Shown: positions 24,909 to 33,665 of the stretch, one piece after another | Layout of the letters: each line of letters starts with the position of its first letter | Position numbering within the stretch: position 1 is the first letter of the stretch | DNA from: Desulfosporosinus shakirovi | GTDB lineage: Bacteria; Bacillota; Desulfitobacteriia; Desulfitobacteriales; Desulfitobacteriaceae | Direction: 5' to 3' | NCBI RefSeq assembly: GCF_020595055.1 | Contig: NZ_JAJDOO010000001.1 | Span: 373,664 to 437,663, forward strand | Length of the DNA stretch: 64,000 nt | Notes under the pieces: generated by a model | Database searches by the model: none | The model's input: only the letters and a program-made list of their open reading frames with translations | What the model was told of the DNA's origin: nothing | Position numbers and translations under genes: made by a program

Positions 24909-25487
24909 ATGTCATTATCTCGAGAAGATAAAAAGTACACGTTTGCAGACTACTTAACATATCCAGAAGATGAAAGATGGGAAATCATTGACGGAGTACA
25001 ATATCTGCAAGCATCCCCAACACCTGTACACCAAGAAGTACTTACGGAATTAGTAAGACAAATTGCTAATCATTTGATAGGCAAACCATGCAAAGTATAT
25101 CCTGCTCCTTTTTGTGTAAGATTGCCATTAGGCTCAGAAAAAATGAGTATGAAGTAAAAAATATTGTTGAACCCGATATATCCATTATCTGTGGCAAATC
25201 TAAAATTGATGATAAAGGATGCAATGGAGCACCAGATATGATCATTGAAATTATTTCTCCTTCATCAATAAAATTGGATAGGGTTGTCAAGGTTCAATAA
25301 ATATGAAAAAGCTGGTGTTAAAGAATATTGGATGGTTGAACCTGATCAAAAACTTGTGAGTGTAGTTGTAATGCAAATTAATCAAAGATATGGGAGGACT
25401 GAGATATATACCGAAGAGGATAAAATAGCGGTATCCATATTTCCAGATTTAGTAATAGACTTGAGTGAAGTTTTTACTTCGCAATAG
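24909..25487 (+). pseudogene. Uma2-family (DUF820) PD-(D/E)XK nuclease-like gene with two compensating frameshifts
   Basis: Three overlapping frames make one Uma2 protein: MSLSREDKKYTFADYL to VRLPLGSE, then KNEYEVKNIVEPDISIIC to KLDRVVK, then FNKYEKAGVKEYWMVEP to the stop. The first shift is one base missing in the A run at about 25,138-25,143. The second is one extra G in AAGGTTC at about 25,290. Core motifs YEVKNIVEPDISII and EYWMVEP are the conserved Uma2 elements with the acidic and Lys nuclease residues. The function of this widespread family is not settled. Opposite single-base indels so close together may be sequence errors. AAAAGGGGAGC precedes the ATG. Confidence 0.78.
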
Positions 25488-25488
25488 A

Positions 25489-25549
25489 TTTACAAAGCAC
25501 ATGCCGAAGGCCACACTTGAAGTGTGGCCTTCGGCATGTGCTTTGTAAA
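25489..25549. repeat. Perfect 29-bp inverted repeat (long hairpin)
   Basis: Arms 25489-25517 and 25521-25549 are exact complements (TTTACAAAGCACATGCCGAA at the left end) around a TGA centre. It starts two bases after the Uma2 stop and ends in AAAATCG, so there is only a poor T run. It may act as a terminator, but its length and perfection are beyond what termination needs. Confidence 0.85.
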
Positions 25550-25563
25550 AATCGTTTAATCAT

Positions 25564-25755
25564 CCCGAGACACCCACTTCTTCAAGTGGGTGTTCCTTAT
25601 TCTACTTCGGTGACGATAGTTTCCAGTCCGATAGTTTCCGGTGGAGAGTATCGTCGAAGCCGTGGTCCCAATAGGAATGCCTACCAGCGTAGGATAGAGT
25701 ATCGACGAGCACTTTTCCCAATAGGGACACTTGGCGCGAAGGAGGTAGACTCCAT
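25564..25755 (+). repeat. Dispersed structured repeat, copy B (longest copy)
   Basis: It begins with a hairpin CACCCACTTCTTCAAGTGGG (25571-25590). It continues with TTCCTTATTCTACTTCGGTG, GATAGTTTCCGGTGGAGAGT and a CCCAATAGG element that occurs twice. Copy C near 52.0 kb matches most of its length in the opposite direction but lacks an internal stretch of about 45 bases. The hairpin end is reminiscent of right ends of IS200/IS605 elements, which is inference. No gene is seen in 25550-25959. Confidence 0.7.
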
Positions 25756-25959
25756 CCTACACCGCGAATGTATTCATCTGTGCATATGCCACATGTTATT
25801 TTAAAATCTACATCCTTTGGACGTCACGTATTTCCTTTGGGGGAATGAAGAAGCAACACGCCTCTCCGGTATCAATATAAAGTAATCAATAACGATAACT
25901 ATAAAAGAGGTTGGAGCGGATAATGCTCCACCTCTTTTATAGTTATCGTTATTTGGAAT

Positions 25960-26641
25960 TCATCGGACATTACATAGTAAAATTACATGTGTATCAGTAT
26001 AATGAACAATTTTCTCCACAGTATAAGTTGAATTTCTTTTTAAGAGCAGTTCATCTTCTGTTTTAATGTTGCTGATACTTTTTAGACAAGCCGCATTAAA
26101 ATGCCTTGGGACTTTTAAGATAAATAGTACATCCCCAGAGTATTCGATATTACCGTTAAAAAATAAAGTAGTACTTGAATAACCCTTTTCAAGAAACTTT
26201 TCTCCATTGTAGATACTTAAAGAATTAGTGAGTTCTTGGAAACCCTCTAAATCTATCCATCTAAAAGTAATTATATCCTCAGGAGTTGATGCTTTTTCTA
26301 AAGCAGAATCTATATGCTGAATTCGACTCTTATGCCTCGGATATCTACTATGACGCAAATGCTCGTTGAATTTGAAAGAACATGAAGTATATAGCTTGAT
26401 GGTTTTAATCTCTTCCTGAGTCAGATGTTGTTCCCATGAACTGTAGTTTAGTTTACCCCATTGTCTAATGTCGTCTTCAAGTTCAAATATACGGAATGAA
26501 TCATGAACTTTGAGATATTTTAATAAGTTGAAAACATTCTGTAAGGCCTTGGAAAAGTCTTGGTTATCAAGTTGAATAGATACATTTTCCTTGCCAAAGA
26601 TTGATTGCCAGATTTCCTTGAATTCTTTAAATATAAAACAT
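25960..26641 (-). CDS. ADP-ribosyltransferase exoenzyme-like protein (frame slip after the start)
   Basis: The obvious ORF (26358 down) is only the C-terminal 132 residues. The frame is open for another 90 codons upstream, beginning FKEFKEIWQSIFGKENV. The joined protein of about 226 residues carries EEIKTIKLYTSCSFKFNEHL, the ART exoenzyme alpha-helical motif, a catalytic Arg in ITFRWIDLEGF, an STS-like motif KGYSSTTLFF, and the acidic pair in KTEDELLLKRNSTY (ExE). This is the order seen in C3/VIP2-type ADP-ribosyltransferases. ATG 26641 behind AAAGGAGG enters this frame if the TTTT run just after it had one T fewer. No signal peptide and no immunity gene are visible. The target is unknown. 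Confidence 0.7.
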
Positions 26642-26760
26642 AACCTCCTTTGCTTAAAGGGTAGTTTTGTTTATATTTATTTGTATAACACCAAGAAATG
26701 ACTAATATGCTTTAGGTTTATTTATAAAGGAAATTCTAATTGTATATTTTGACCGAAGAA

Positions 26761-26789
26761 AAAGAGCAACAACATGCGTTGTTACTCTT
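26761..26789 (-). terminator. Rho-independent terminator of the NlpC/P60 gene
   Basis: On the minus strand AAGAGTAACAACGCATGTTG folds with the following TTGCTCTTT, and TTCTT comes next. It lies 22 bases after the hydrolase stop. Confidence 0.75.
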
Positions 26790-26810
26790 AAAAAGTTATT
26801 GTTATCTCTA

Positions 26811-28289
26811 TTAATATCTACGGGCACCAAGATAACGAGAGGAGTAGAAGCTGTCACTAAGACTGGATGTTTTAACATCGCTTTGGGGGTTGCTGGCGTG
26901 AACAAAACGTCCTCCACCAATATAAATACCTACATGAGAGGCACCTTTAGCATAGGTTGAAAAGAATACTAAATCACCTGCACGAAGATCATTTTTGCTA
27001 ACTGGAGTTCCCGAAGCGAATTGCGCAAAAGAGGTTCGAGGAAGAGATATACCAGAACCTGATAAGACGTACTTTGTAAAACCTGAACAGTCAAAGCCAC
27101 TTTTTGTTGTTCCGCCAAAAACATAAGGCGTACCTTGCAAGCTAAGTGCACGGTCTACGATATTTGAAGAACCGCCGCTTCCGCGAGACAGGGTAGAAGC
27201 TACCATGACTGGTTGCTTGCTGGGGCCCTGAGCGATGACGCGATTGACTGGATTTTGCGTTACTTTTTCATCGATCACTTGTTTGGTAACGTCGATACCA
27301 TTTTTTTGAACATAAGAATATGTTACTGTTTTTGAACCGTTGCTACCTTGCTCAATAACTTTCGTTTGCCCAACTTTTAAACTATTGTCATTCTTTGTTT
27401 CGACATCATAGGGAATAGTTTCTGGACCAGTAAATGTCCCTTCACTTACAACGGTAAGATAAGGAGCTGTAGAAACTAATTTAATAATCTGGCCGGGCTG
27501 TAATTTCGTATCCTTGCTCGTTCCCGGATTACCCGCTAATACTTCATCTGTTAACATATCGTTTTTGCGGGCAATCAGCCACCAAGAATCGTTGGGTTGT
27601 ACAGTATAATCCTTTGTAGTTACTTTACCGCCAATCAACTCTTTGAAAGCTTGTTCAAGTGGTTTCATTTGATCTGGTTGGACTTCTGTTGCTTCAACAC
27701 TAACCTGTTCGGCAAAACTAACGGAAGTCACCTTATTTTCCTCACTGGGTTTAACATAATAGTCTTCATACTCTTCAAGAAGTTTATCAGAATCCTCTTT
27801 ACTAGGCAGATATGCGACAACTGAACCGTCTGCTTCTAACCTATAACCTTCAAGATAAAATCCTAATTTAGTTTCTAACGTTTCTTCGTTTAAAGAAGAT
27901 TCAAAATAGACTGCGGGATTAACTCTGAGGGTTTCATAGGTGATTTGGTCATGGGTTTTGGCAACCACTCCAAATGGCTTACCTTGTTGTTTTAGAATCG
28001 TTGCGACGAGGTTTTTACCGGCATCAACATTTTTAACTAACCCAATTTGTTGGCCGTTAATCATAAGCGCAGCAGCGGCAGTCGTTGTCGAAAGATAATA
28101 GGTGAGACCGCCAGTTAGGATAACCACAATAGATAAACCACCAATGACGCGCGGTGATTTCCATGAGACTTTTTGTAAGGTATTGTTGAAAAATCGTTTG
28201 AGCAACGTTTTTTTCTGAGCCCAATTGAAATGTTTGATTCTAGCATGTATCGAACTTTTTAACCGTAATATGACCGGAGACAAATGCAT
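26811..28289 (-). CDS. Cell-wall endopeptidase: LysM, G5 and NlpC/P60 domains
   Basis: A 492-residue exported peptidoglycan hydrolase. It has a basic N-terminus with one membrane anchor (about 50-72), a middle region of unknown fold, a LysM domain (VQPNDSWWLIARKNDML to LQPGQIIKLV, about 227-270), a G5 domain (about 278-350) and a C-terminal NlpC/P60 domain with catalytic Cys in GFDCSGF and His in ASHVGIYIGG. NlpC/P60 enzymes cut D-gamma-Glu-diaminopimelate links in wall peptides. The 5-prime region carries a c-di-AMP riboswitch, a known pairing in Firmicutes that ties wall lysis to osmotic and potassium signalling. The gene appears monocistronic with its own terminator. Confidence 0.92.
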   Translation of the reverse strand: MHLSPVILRLKSSIHARIKHFNWAQKKTLLKRFFNNTLQKVSWKSPRVIGGLSIVVILTGGLTYYLSTTTAAAALMINGQQIGLVKNVDAGKNLVATILKQQGKPFGVVAKTHDQITYETLRVNPAVYFESSLNEETLETKLGFYLEGYRLEADGSVVAYLPSKEDSDKLLEEYEDYYVKPSEENKVTSVSFAEQVSVEATEVQPDQMKPLEQAFKELIGGKVTTKDYTVQPNDSWWLIARKNDMLTDEVLAGNPGTSKDTKLQPGQIIKLVSTAPYLTVVSEGTFTGPETIPYDVETKNDNSLKVGQTKVIEQGSNGSKTVTYSYVQKNGIDVTKQVIDEKVTQNPVNRVIAQGPSKQPVMVASTLSRGSGGSSNIVDRALSLQGTPYVFGGTTKSGFDCSGFTKYVLSGSGISLPRTSFAQFASGTPVSKNDLRAGDLVFFSTYAKGASHVGIYIGGGRFVHASNPQSDVKTSSLSDSFYSSRYLGARRY

Positions 28290-28305
28290 ATTTCTTTCAC
28301 CTTTC

Positions 28306-28432
28306 TCAGCTTACGAGGTTAGTTGACGGATTCGGGCACAAGGTGTAAGCCCTACGCATATCGGTATGCGTTTCACCCCATAAAAAAGAGTCCCCCGCTC
28401 TAGGTATCCTAGATTCAGCCTTTGTTTTTTTA
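28306..28432 (-). promoter_or_regulatory. c-di-AMP riboswitch (ydaO-yuaA class)
   Basis: The minus strand carries the class landmarks in order: AACAAAGGCTGA, AGCGGGGGACTC, ATGGGGTGAAACGCAT, TAGGGCTTACACC and CCGAATCCGTCAACTAACCT followed by CGTAAGCTGAGAAAGG. The ribosome site and ATG of the NlpC/P60 hydrolase follow directly. High c-di-AMP normally turns such genes off. Confidence 0.85.
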
Positions 28433-28555
28433 CGTCGACATAGTATATTCGACATGATAGGGAAATTTCCTCTAAAGTTAATCGTAGAAATAAATGGTAA
28501 TTGGCATTCCGAGACTTATTAGGAACCTGATTTCAGATCAACTTAGTACAAGATT

Positions 28556-29275
28556 TTATTGAGAGAGGCCTCGATCAATAATTTTCCTGACCCTTTCCGG
28601 CAATTCCGCGGCTTGCTCTTTGGTTAGTTTGGCAGTTGGGATGGGGTCAAAAATAGTTATCTCTACATGGGCTGGCTTAATTTTAAAGCCGTTTTGTTCC
28701 ATTATCTTATACGAACCGCGAATCGTAAGCGGAACAATGGGAACACCGGCCTTCAACCCCAACTTCAAGCTCCCAGGTTTAAATTCGCCTAAGGTTTCAC
28801 CTTTGCTGCGAGTGCCTTCAGGGAAAATGACCATAGAATATCCTTCTTTAAGATATTCTGCAGCCTGGTTTATAACTTTAAGAGATTGTCGTATATCTGA
28901 ACGGTCCATAAAAACACACTTCAAATGAGTCATCCAGGTTCGAATCAAGGGTAATTTAAGAAGCTCAACTTTTGCAATAAATGCCTTAGGCTTGTCAATA
29001 TAACCCAAGAGAATAGGGATGTCAAAATTCCCCTGGTGATTGCTGACGAAAAGAACTGGGCCTTCAGAAGGGATGTTCTCCTCCCCGCTGATGGTAACAG
29101 TAACGCCTGCAAGCTTAACGAGAGAGTGGGCCCATTTCTTTGCCGTTTGGTTTGTGAGCAGGTCATGTTCAACGGTTTTTCCCATTTTTTCTAATAGGTT
29201 AACTTTTAACAGTGTTGGTTGAATAGCCATGAGGTGTAACCAGAAATATGTAAACCATAGAATTGTTCGAAACAT
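28556..29275 (-). CDS. plsC: 1-acyl-sn-glycerol-3-phosphate acyltransferase (PlsC)
   Basis: A 239-residue acyltransferase with the catalytic motif NHQGNFD, substrate motif FMDRSD, FPEGTRSKG and a VPLTIRG block, the four conserved motifs of PlsC. It makes phosphatidic acid from lysophosphatidic acid at the inner membrane face. An N-terminal hydrophobic segment (TILWFTYFWLHLMAI) anchors it. The start is set at MFRTILW because GAGGAGTACATTT precedes that ATG; the longer frame has no ribosome site. It stands alone. Confidence 0.9.
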   Translation of the reverse strand: MFRTILWFTYFWLHLMAIQPTLLKVNLLEKMGKTVEHDLLTNQTAKKWAHSLVKLAGVTVTISGEENIPSEGPVLFVSNHQGNFDIPILLGYIDKPKAFIAKVELLKLPLIRTWMTHLKCVFMDRSDIRQSLKVINQAAEYLKEGYSMVIFPEGTRSKGETLGEFKPGSLKLGLKAGVPIVPLTIRGSYKIMEQNGFKIKPAHVEITIFDPIPTAKLTKEQAAELPERVRKIIDRGLSQ

Positions 29276-29600
29276 AAATGTACTCCTCATCCTTGTTTTT
29301 AGGATATTATACCAAAAATCAAGATACACAGAAACCTAAACATAACATTCCTGAGTAACCATTTCGTAAGCCGTCAGGATAAGTGCCGGACGCCGGGTAA
29401 TGTTACTAAAATAAATTTATATATGTGTTAGCTGAGGAGGTCATTGAATCCATCACCATAATAGGTGCTGGAAATACCAATGGAGTTGTAAGGTGACAGT
29501 AATTAATAGAGAAGACTTGACAGCTGGCGTTAAGAAATTTATTATTAGTATAATAAAGATACTATAATTAGTATACTTACTTTCAGAAAGGTAATTCACA
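29276..29600. other. Divergent intergenic region between plsC and the HxlR gene
   Basis: No gene is seen. It holds the plsC ribosome site on the left. On the right is an AT-rich stretch with the repeated element AGTATAATAAAGATACTATA (near 29,549), which has dyad character and could be the HxlR operator or promoter. Confidence 0.4.
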
Positions 29601-30257
29601 ATGACACGAAGGTACAACCATTATTGTCCTGTGGCGTTTTCATTAGAGGTAATTGGTGGCAAATGGTCTTTTACTATCATTCGAGATTTGCTCACTAGGC
29701 CCCAAAGGTTTAGTGACCTGCTGCAGTACTCAAGCAACGTCACGCCTAAGGGACTTACGCTTGCACTCCGGCAACTTGAGGAGACTGGTATTGTTGAACG
29801 AGAGGAACAGCCGGGCCATCGCGAGGTTTGGTACAGGCTAACGCGTGCAGGTCAAGACCTGCGTCCTGTGGTGGAGGCAATGAAGGAGTGGGGCCTGAAA
29901 CATGCAATGCGGCCACCATTGCCAGGCGAAGTGGTTCGCCCTGATCTAGCGATGGATGTCATTACAGATTCCCTCAATAAACGAGGCCGTAAGTTGCCTC
30001 AACCCACAACATGGTTGATGTGTTTCACCCATGGGGGGACCTATATCTTATCCTTTGATGGTGATCGATGGTCAACAAGTAAAGGAGAGCAAGCAGATCC
30101 GGACGTCCGAGTGACGGTATCTCCCGAAGCGTGGACGACATTTCTGGCCGTTAAACGGAGTGAGAGAGATCAGTATGTTCAATCGTTGCAACTTGATGGC
30201 TCACCCGAACGTGTCGAGGAGTTTTTACGGGCCTTTGTCGTTAGAGATACAATTTAA
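29601..30257 (+). CDS. HxlR-family transcriptional regulator with C-terminal SCP2-like extension
   Basis: A 218-residue protein. The N-terminal 110 residues form the HxlR winged helix (CPVAFSLEVIGGKWSFTII, LTLALRQLEETGIV, WYRLTRAG) with the early Cys typical of redox- or aldehyde-sensing members. The C-terminal part (from about 125) resembles the sterol-carrier-like domain sometimes fused to HxlR proteins, possibly for ligand binding. HxlR regulators usually control a nearby gene; the upstream dyad suggests autoregulation. GAAAGGTAATTCAC precedes the ATG. Confidence 0.85.
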   Translation: MTRRYNHYCPVAFSLEVIGGKWSFTIIRDLLTRPQRFSDLLQYSSNVTPKGLTLALRQLEETGIVEREEQPGHREVWYRLTRAGQDLRPVVEAMKEWGLKHAMRPPLPGEVVRPDLAMDVITDSLNKRGRKLPQPTTWLMCFTHGGTYILSFDGDRWSTSKGEQADPDVRVTVSPEAWTTFLAVKRSERDQYVQSLQLDGSPERVEEFLRAFVVRDTI

Positions 30258-30515
30258 TAACATCAAGGTAACGGTTTGGAAAACAGAGTAGCCGCCCTGT
30301 CTTTCGGGTCTATTATTTCAAGAGCGTTTTAGGCTTTTTTCAGAGTAGAAAAGGCTAACAAGTGTACATACGGGAGGAGTCTATTCGGAGTATTATTTAG
30401 TGAAGCGATTTTTTAGCCCTTCTATTTTGATTTAAAAGATTCACAGAGGAAAGGAGAGATTAGGAAGGAGCGAATAAGAAAGATGAACTAATATGAAGTA
30501 CGAGGAGGGCTAAAC

Positions 30516-32762
30516 TTGAGCGAGTGGAAAAAGACCAGTTGCGTGCTTTGTGCCCAAAATTGCGGTCTCCAGGCGTTGGTGGAGAACAATCGAATTGTTA
30601 AGGTCAAACCTGACAAAGATAATCCCCGCAGCCAGGGATATGCTTGCCGGAAGGGGCTCAATATCACTTATTACCAGCATCACAGTGATCGGCTTACATA
30701 CCCGTTAAAAAAAGTGGGCAACGATTTTGTACCTATTTCTTGGGAACAGGCACTCACCGAGATCGCAGAAAAACTGCGATCCATCGTAGATGAACATGGG
30801 CCACGTTCCTTGGCCTTTATGGGTCTGGGAGGCTTGGGCGGTCATTCGGAAGCAGTTTTCGGACTTCGTCTTTTACGTTCTTTGGGCTCGAAATACTACT
30901 ATAATGCCTTGGCCGGCGAACTTACCGGTTTATACTGGGGCTATGGTCGAACTATAGGCAGGCAATATAATTTTACGATCTTCGATCACGATCAGACGGA
31001 TCTCCTCTTAGCCATTGGTTGGAACGGTTGGATGAGCCATCAGATGCCTCAGGCCAGAAGGTACCTTGATAAGATGTCCAAAGACCTAGGAAAAATGTTA
31101 GTAGTCATAGATCCCCGTCGTTCAGAGACTGCAAAAAAAGCAGATATTCATCTGGCTTTGCGTCCGGGTACCGATGCCCTCCTAACACGTGCGTTGATCG
31201 CCATCATCTTACAGGAAGGGTGGCAAAATCAATCATATATTGACCTGCATGTCAGTCAGTTTGAGCAGATCGATCCGTGGTTTAAGGATTTTGATGCCAG
31301 GGAAGCCTGCAGAGTATGTGAACTGGACTATGATCAAGTCAAAGAAGTTGCGCGACTTTTTGCCACACGGAAATCATCCCTTCATGCGGACCTGGGAGTA
31401 CTTATGGGCAGGCATAGTTCAGTGACGACTTATTTGGAAATTATACTGCTCGCCATCTGTGGGCGACTTTTTGTTCCAGGGGGGAATGTTGTTCCAGGTT
31501 GTTTGATGACCATGGGACCACATACGGATGATCGAAATCCCAAGCACTGGAAAACTATGTCGACCGGTTTCCCTACAATTCTAGGCATGCATCCACCTAA
31601 CGCAATGCCAGAAGAAATTGACAATAACCACCCCGAACGGCTGCGGGCGGTACTTATTTCTTCCAGTAACCCTGTGCGCTCTTTTGCTGACACGACGGCC
31701 TATGAACAAGCCTTCTCCAAGCTGGACCTATTGGTTACTATTGATATTGCCATGACTGAAACAGCTAAGATGTCTGATTACGTACTGCCAGATCGCTCGC
31801 TTTATGAGAGATGGGATACTACTTACTTCCAGCTCAATTATCCCGAAATATATTGCCAAATGCGTCAGCCCATGGTGAAACCGGAGGGGGAACTCCTCGA
31901 AGGGAGTGAGATCTTTACTCGTCTGGCCGATAAACTAGGCTTTATTCCGGCAATCCCAGAATCACTTTATTCTGCTGCTAAAAAATCCCGAATAGAATAT
32001 GGTCAGGCATTATATGCCTATATGAAATCGGAACCCAAGGTAGCAGAGATAATGCCATTTGTGGTGGCTAAAACTCTAGGCAAAGAAATGGGATCAGTTA
32101 ACTTAGCCTGGATGTGGGCTCTGCTTCAAAATGTCCCCCAGAGCTTCAAGGAAAATGCAGTTCGGGCTGGCTTTAAACTCGGTCTCACTATGGGTGATGA
32201 CATCTTTCAAGCAATCCTTGATCATCCGGAAGGTTTATGGATCGGTAAGGTGGACCCAGACAACAACTTTGCCAACCTAAAAACGGAGGATAATCGCATC
32301 AACTTATATATACCAGAAGTCGAAGAATGGGTTACGGGCATAACCCCAGAGTATGAAGAAGAACAACTCCAGTCTGAAGGTAAGTACCCCTTTGTTCTTT
32401 TGGCAGGACGGCACATGGATGACAATGCCAATACCTTAATGCGGAATCCTGAGTGGAACCGTGGGCGAAGAGCTTGTACCGTGGCTATGAATCCGGAGGA
32501 TGCCGAGGGGCTGGGCCTAAATGATCAACAAATCGTGAAGGTTACCACTGAAGCAGGGACCGTGAACATTGAACTGGAAACCACCACGGACACTCGCCCA
32601 GGAATGGTGATCATTCCCCATGGCTTCGGGTTGGAATTTAACGGTGAGACTTTCGGAGTGGGGGTCAATAGATTGACCAAGAATACCAATCGTGATCGCC
32701 TTGCAGGTACGCCTTTACATCGTTATGTACGCTGTCAGGTGGAAGCGGTTATTGATTTTTAA
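30516..32762 (+). CDS. Molybdopterin oxidoreductase catalytic subunit (DMSO reductase superfamily)
   Basis: A 748-residue bis-MGD enzyme. C9, C12, C16 and C44 (CVLCAQNCG and YACRKG) bind an N-terminal [4Fe-4S] cluster. The molybdopterin core includes LAIGWNGWMSHQMPQARRYL and the C-terminal domain ends VGVNRLTKNTNRDRLAGTP. There is no Tat signal, so it is likely cytoplasmic. It starts at TTG 30516 behind GAGGAGGGC. No Fe-S or membrane partner subunit and no maturation chaperone lie beside it, which is unusual. The substrate cannot be told; Desulfitobacterium-type genomes carry many such paralogs. A terminator follows about 240 bases later. Confidence 0.87.
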   Translation: MSEWKKTSCVLCAQNCGLQALVENNRIVKVKPDKDNPRSQGYACRKGLNITYYQHHSDRLTYPLKKVGNDFVPISWEQALTEIAEKLRSIVDEHGPRSLAFMGLGGLGGHSEAVFGLRLLRSLGSKYYYNALAGELTGLYWGYGRTIGRQYNFTIFDHDQTDLLLAIGWNGWMSHQMPQARRYLDKMSKDLGKMLVVIDPRRSETAKKADIHLALRPGTDALLTRALIAIILQEGWQNQSYIDLHVSQFEQIDPWFKDFDAREACRVCELDYDQVKEVARLFATRKSSLHADLGVLMGRHSSVTTYLEIILLAICGRLFVPGGNVVPGCLMTMGPHTDDRNPKHWKTMSTGFPTILGMHPPNAMPEEIDNNHPERLRAVLISSSNPVRSFADTTAYEQAFSKLDLLVTIDIAMTETAKMSDYVLPDRSLYERWDTTYFQLNYPEIYCQMRQPMVKPEGELLEGSEIFTRLADKLGFIPAIPESLYSAAKKSRIEYGQALYAYMKSEPKVAEIMPFVVAKTLGKEMGSVNLAWMWALLQNVPQSFKENAVRAGFKLGLTMGDDIFQAILDHPEGLWIGKVDPDNNFANLKTEDNRINLYIPEVEEWVTGITPEYEEEQLQSEGKYPFVLLAGRHMDDNANTLMRNPEWNRGRRACTVAMNPEDAEGLGLNDQQIVKVTTEAGTVNIELETTTDTRPGMVIIPHGFGLEFNGETFGVGVNRLTKNTNRDRLAGTPLHRYVRCQVEAVIDF

Positions 32763-33143
32763 GAACACAATTCAAGATGGCCGATGGTTAGGTAGATGTG
32801 CGATCTGGAAAGAATGATCAATCTTATAAATGGCTAAGATAACAATGACATAGGACTTCGGGCAGAGGGTAAGCCCTAATGACAGAGATGGTAAGCGACC
32901 CCGATCCCGAATAATTATGAAAGAGTTATCAAAGCAATGCTCCAAATGAAAAATAAATATAAAGACTTTAATGCAAGAGTATGAGGGATAGAATGATAAA
33001 GAGCACTCTAATAATGGGTGCTCTTTTCTGCTTTAACTATTTGAATTGCACTACACACCAGTGAATATTTAAAAATTTTCTACCCGTAAAATGAACTTAT
33101 TAGGTAAGATAGAAATCATAGGTATAGAAGTGAGGTGAAAGCT
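32763..33143. other. Intergenic stretch with terminator
   Basis: No gene is supported. The stretch contains the terminator at 32,998 and the region upstream of the sigma-factor gene, where an ECF-type autoregulated promoter would be expected but none was identified. Confidence 0.4.
32998..33027 (+). terminator. Rho-independent terminator after the molybdopterin enzyme
   Basis: Arms AAAGAGCAC (32998-33006) and GTGCTCTTT (33018-33026) with a trailing T. Confidence 0.7.
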
Positions 33144-33665
33144 TTGGGAAATGAGTTTGCCCAGATGATGAAACAAGCAAAAATGGGGGATAAAGAGGTA
33201 ATTATTGAACTCATCATGAGGCAAAAACAGGATTATTATCGCCTTGCCTATACCTTTATGAAGAACCAAGATGACGCATTAGACGTTATGGAAGATATGA
33301 TTCTTAAAGTATATGAAAATATTAAGAGGCTTAAAGAGGATAGTGCTTTTTATAGTTGGAGTAAAACAATCCTAGTTAATTGTTGTAAAAATAACTTAAG
33401 GAGAAAGAATAGGGTCATATTGATCAGTAATATTCCGGAAGGCTCTCATGAAGATGTCTTTCAAGGAAAGGACGAACAACTGGATATTGAAAAACACTTG
33501 GAAAAGCTCAATCAAAAACACCTGGAAGTTCTAAAATTAAGATATTACCTTGATATGGATTATGAATCTATTGCTGCTGTCTTAAGAATTCCGTTAGGAA
33601 CAGTGAAATCACGAATTCACACTGGGCTTCTAAAATTAAAACAGAGCATGGGAGTGAGTAACTGA
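33144..33665 (+). CDS. ECF-type RNA polymerase sigma factor
   Basis: About 173 residues. It has region 2 (RLAYTFMKNQDDALDVMEDM) and region 4 (LEVLKLRYYLDMDYESIAAV, then GTVKSRIHTGLLKLK) and no region 3, as in ECF sigma factors. The start is placed at TTG 33144 (MGNEFAQMM) behind GAAGTGAGGTGAAAGC; a GTG three codons earlier is less well spaced. Its TGA overlaps the ATG of the next gene, a DUF4179 anti-sigma protein, so the two are coupled. The signal and regulon are not visible. Confidence 0.88.
   Translation: MGNEFAQMMKQAKMGDKEVIIELIMRQKQDYYRLAYTFMKNQDDALDVMEDMILKVYENIKRLKEDSAFYSWSKTILVNCCKNNLRRKNRVILISNIPEGSHEDVFQGKDEQLDIEKHLEKLNQKHLEVLKLRYYLDMDYESIAAVLRIPLGTVKSRIHTGLLKLKQSMGVSN

Noticed and set aside
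25489..25760. CRISPR array
   Set aside because: The repeated words are not evenly spaced and do not alternate with unique spacers. They are hairpin arms and repeat modules.
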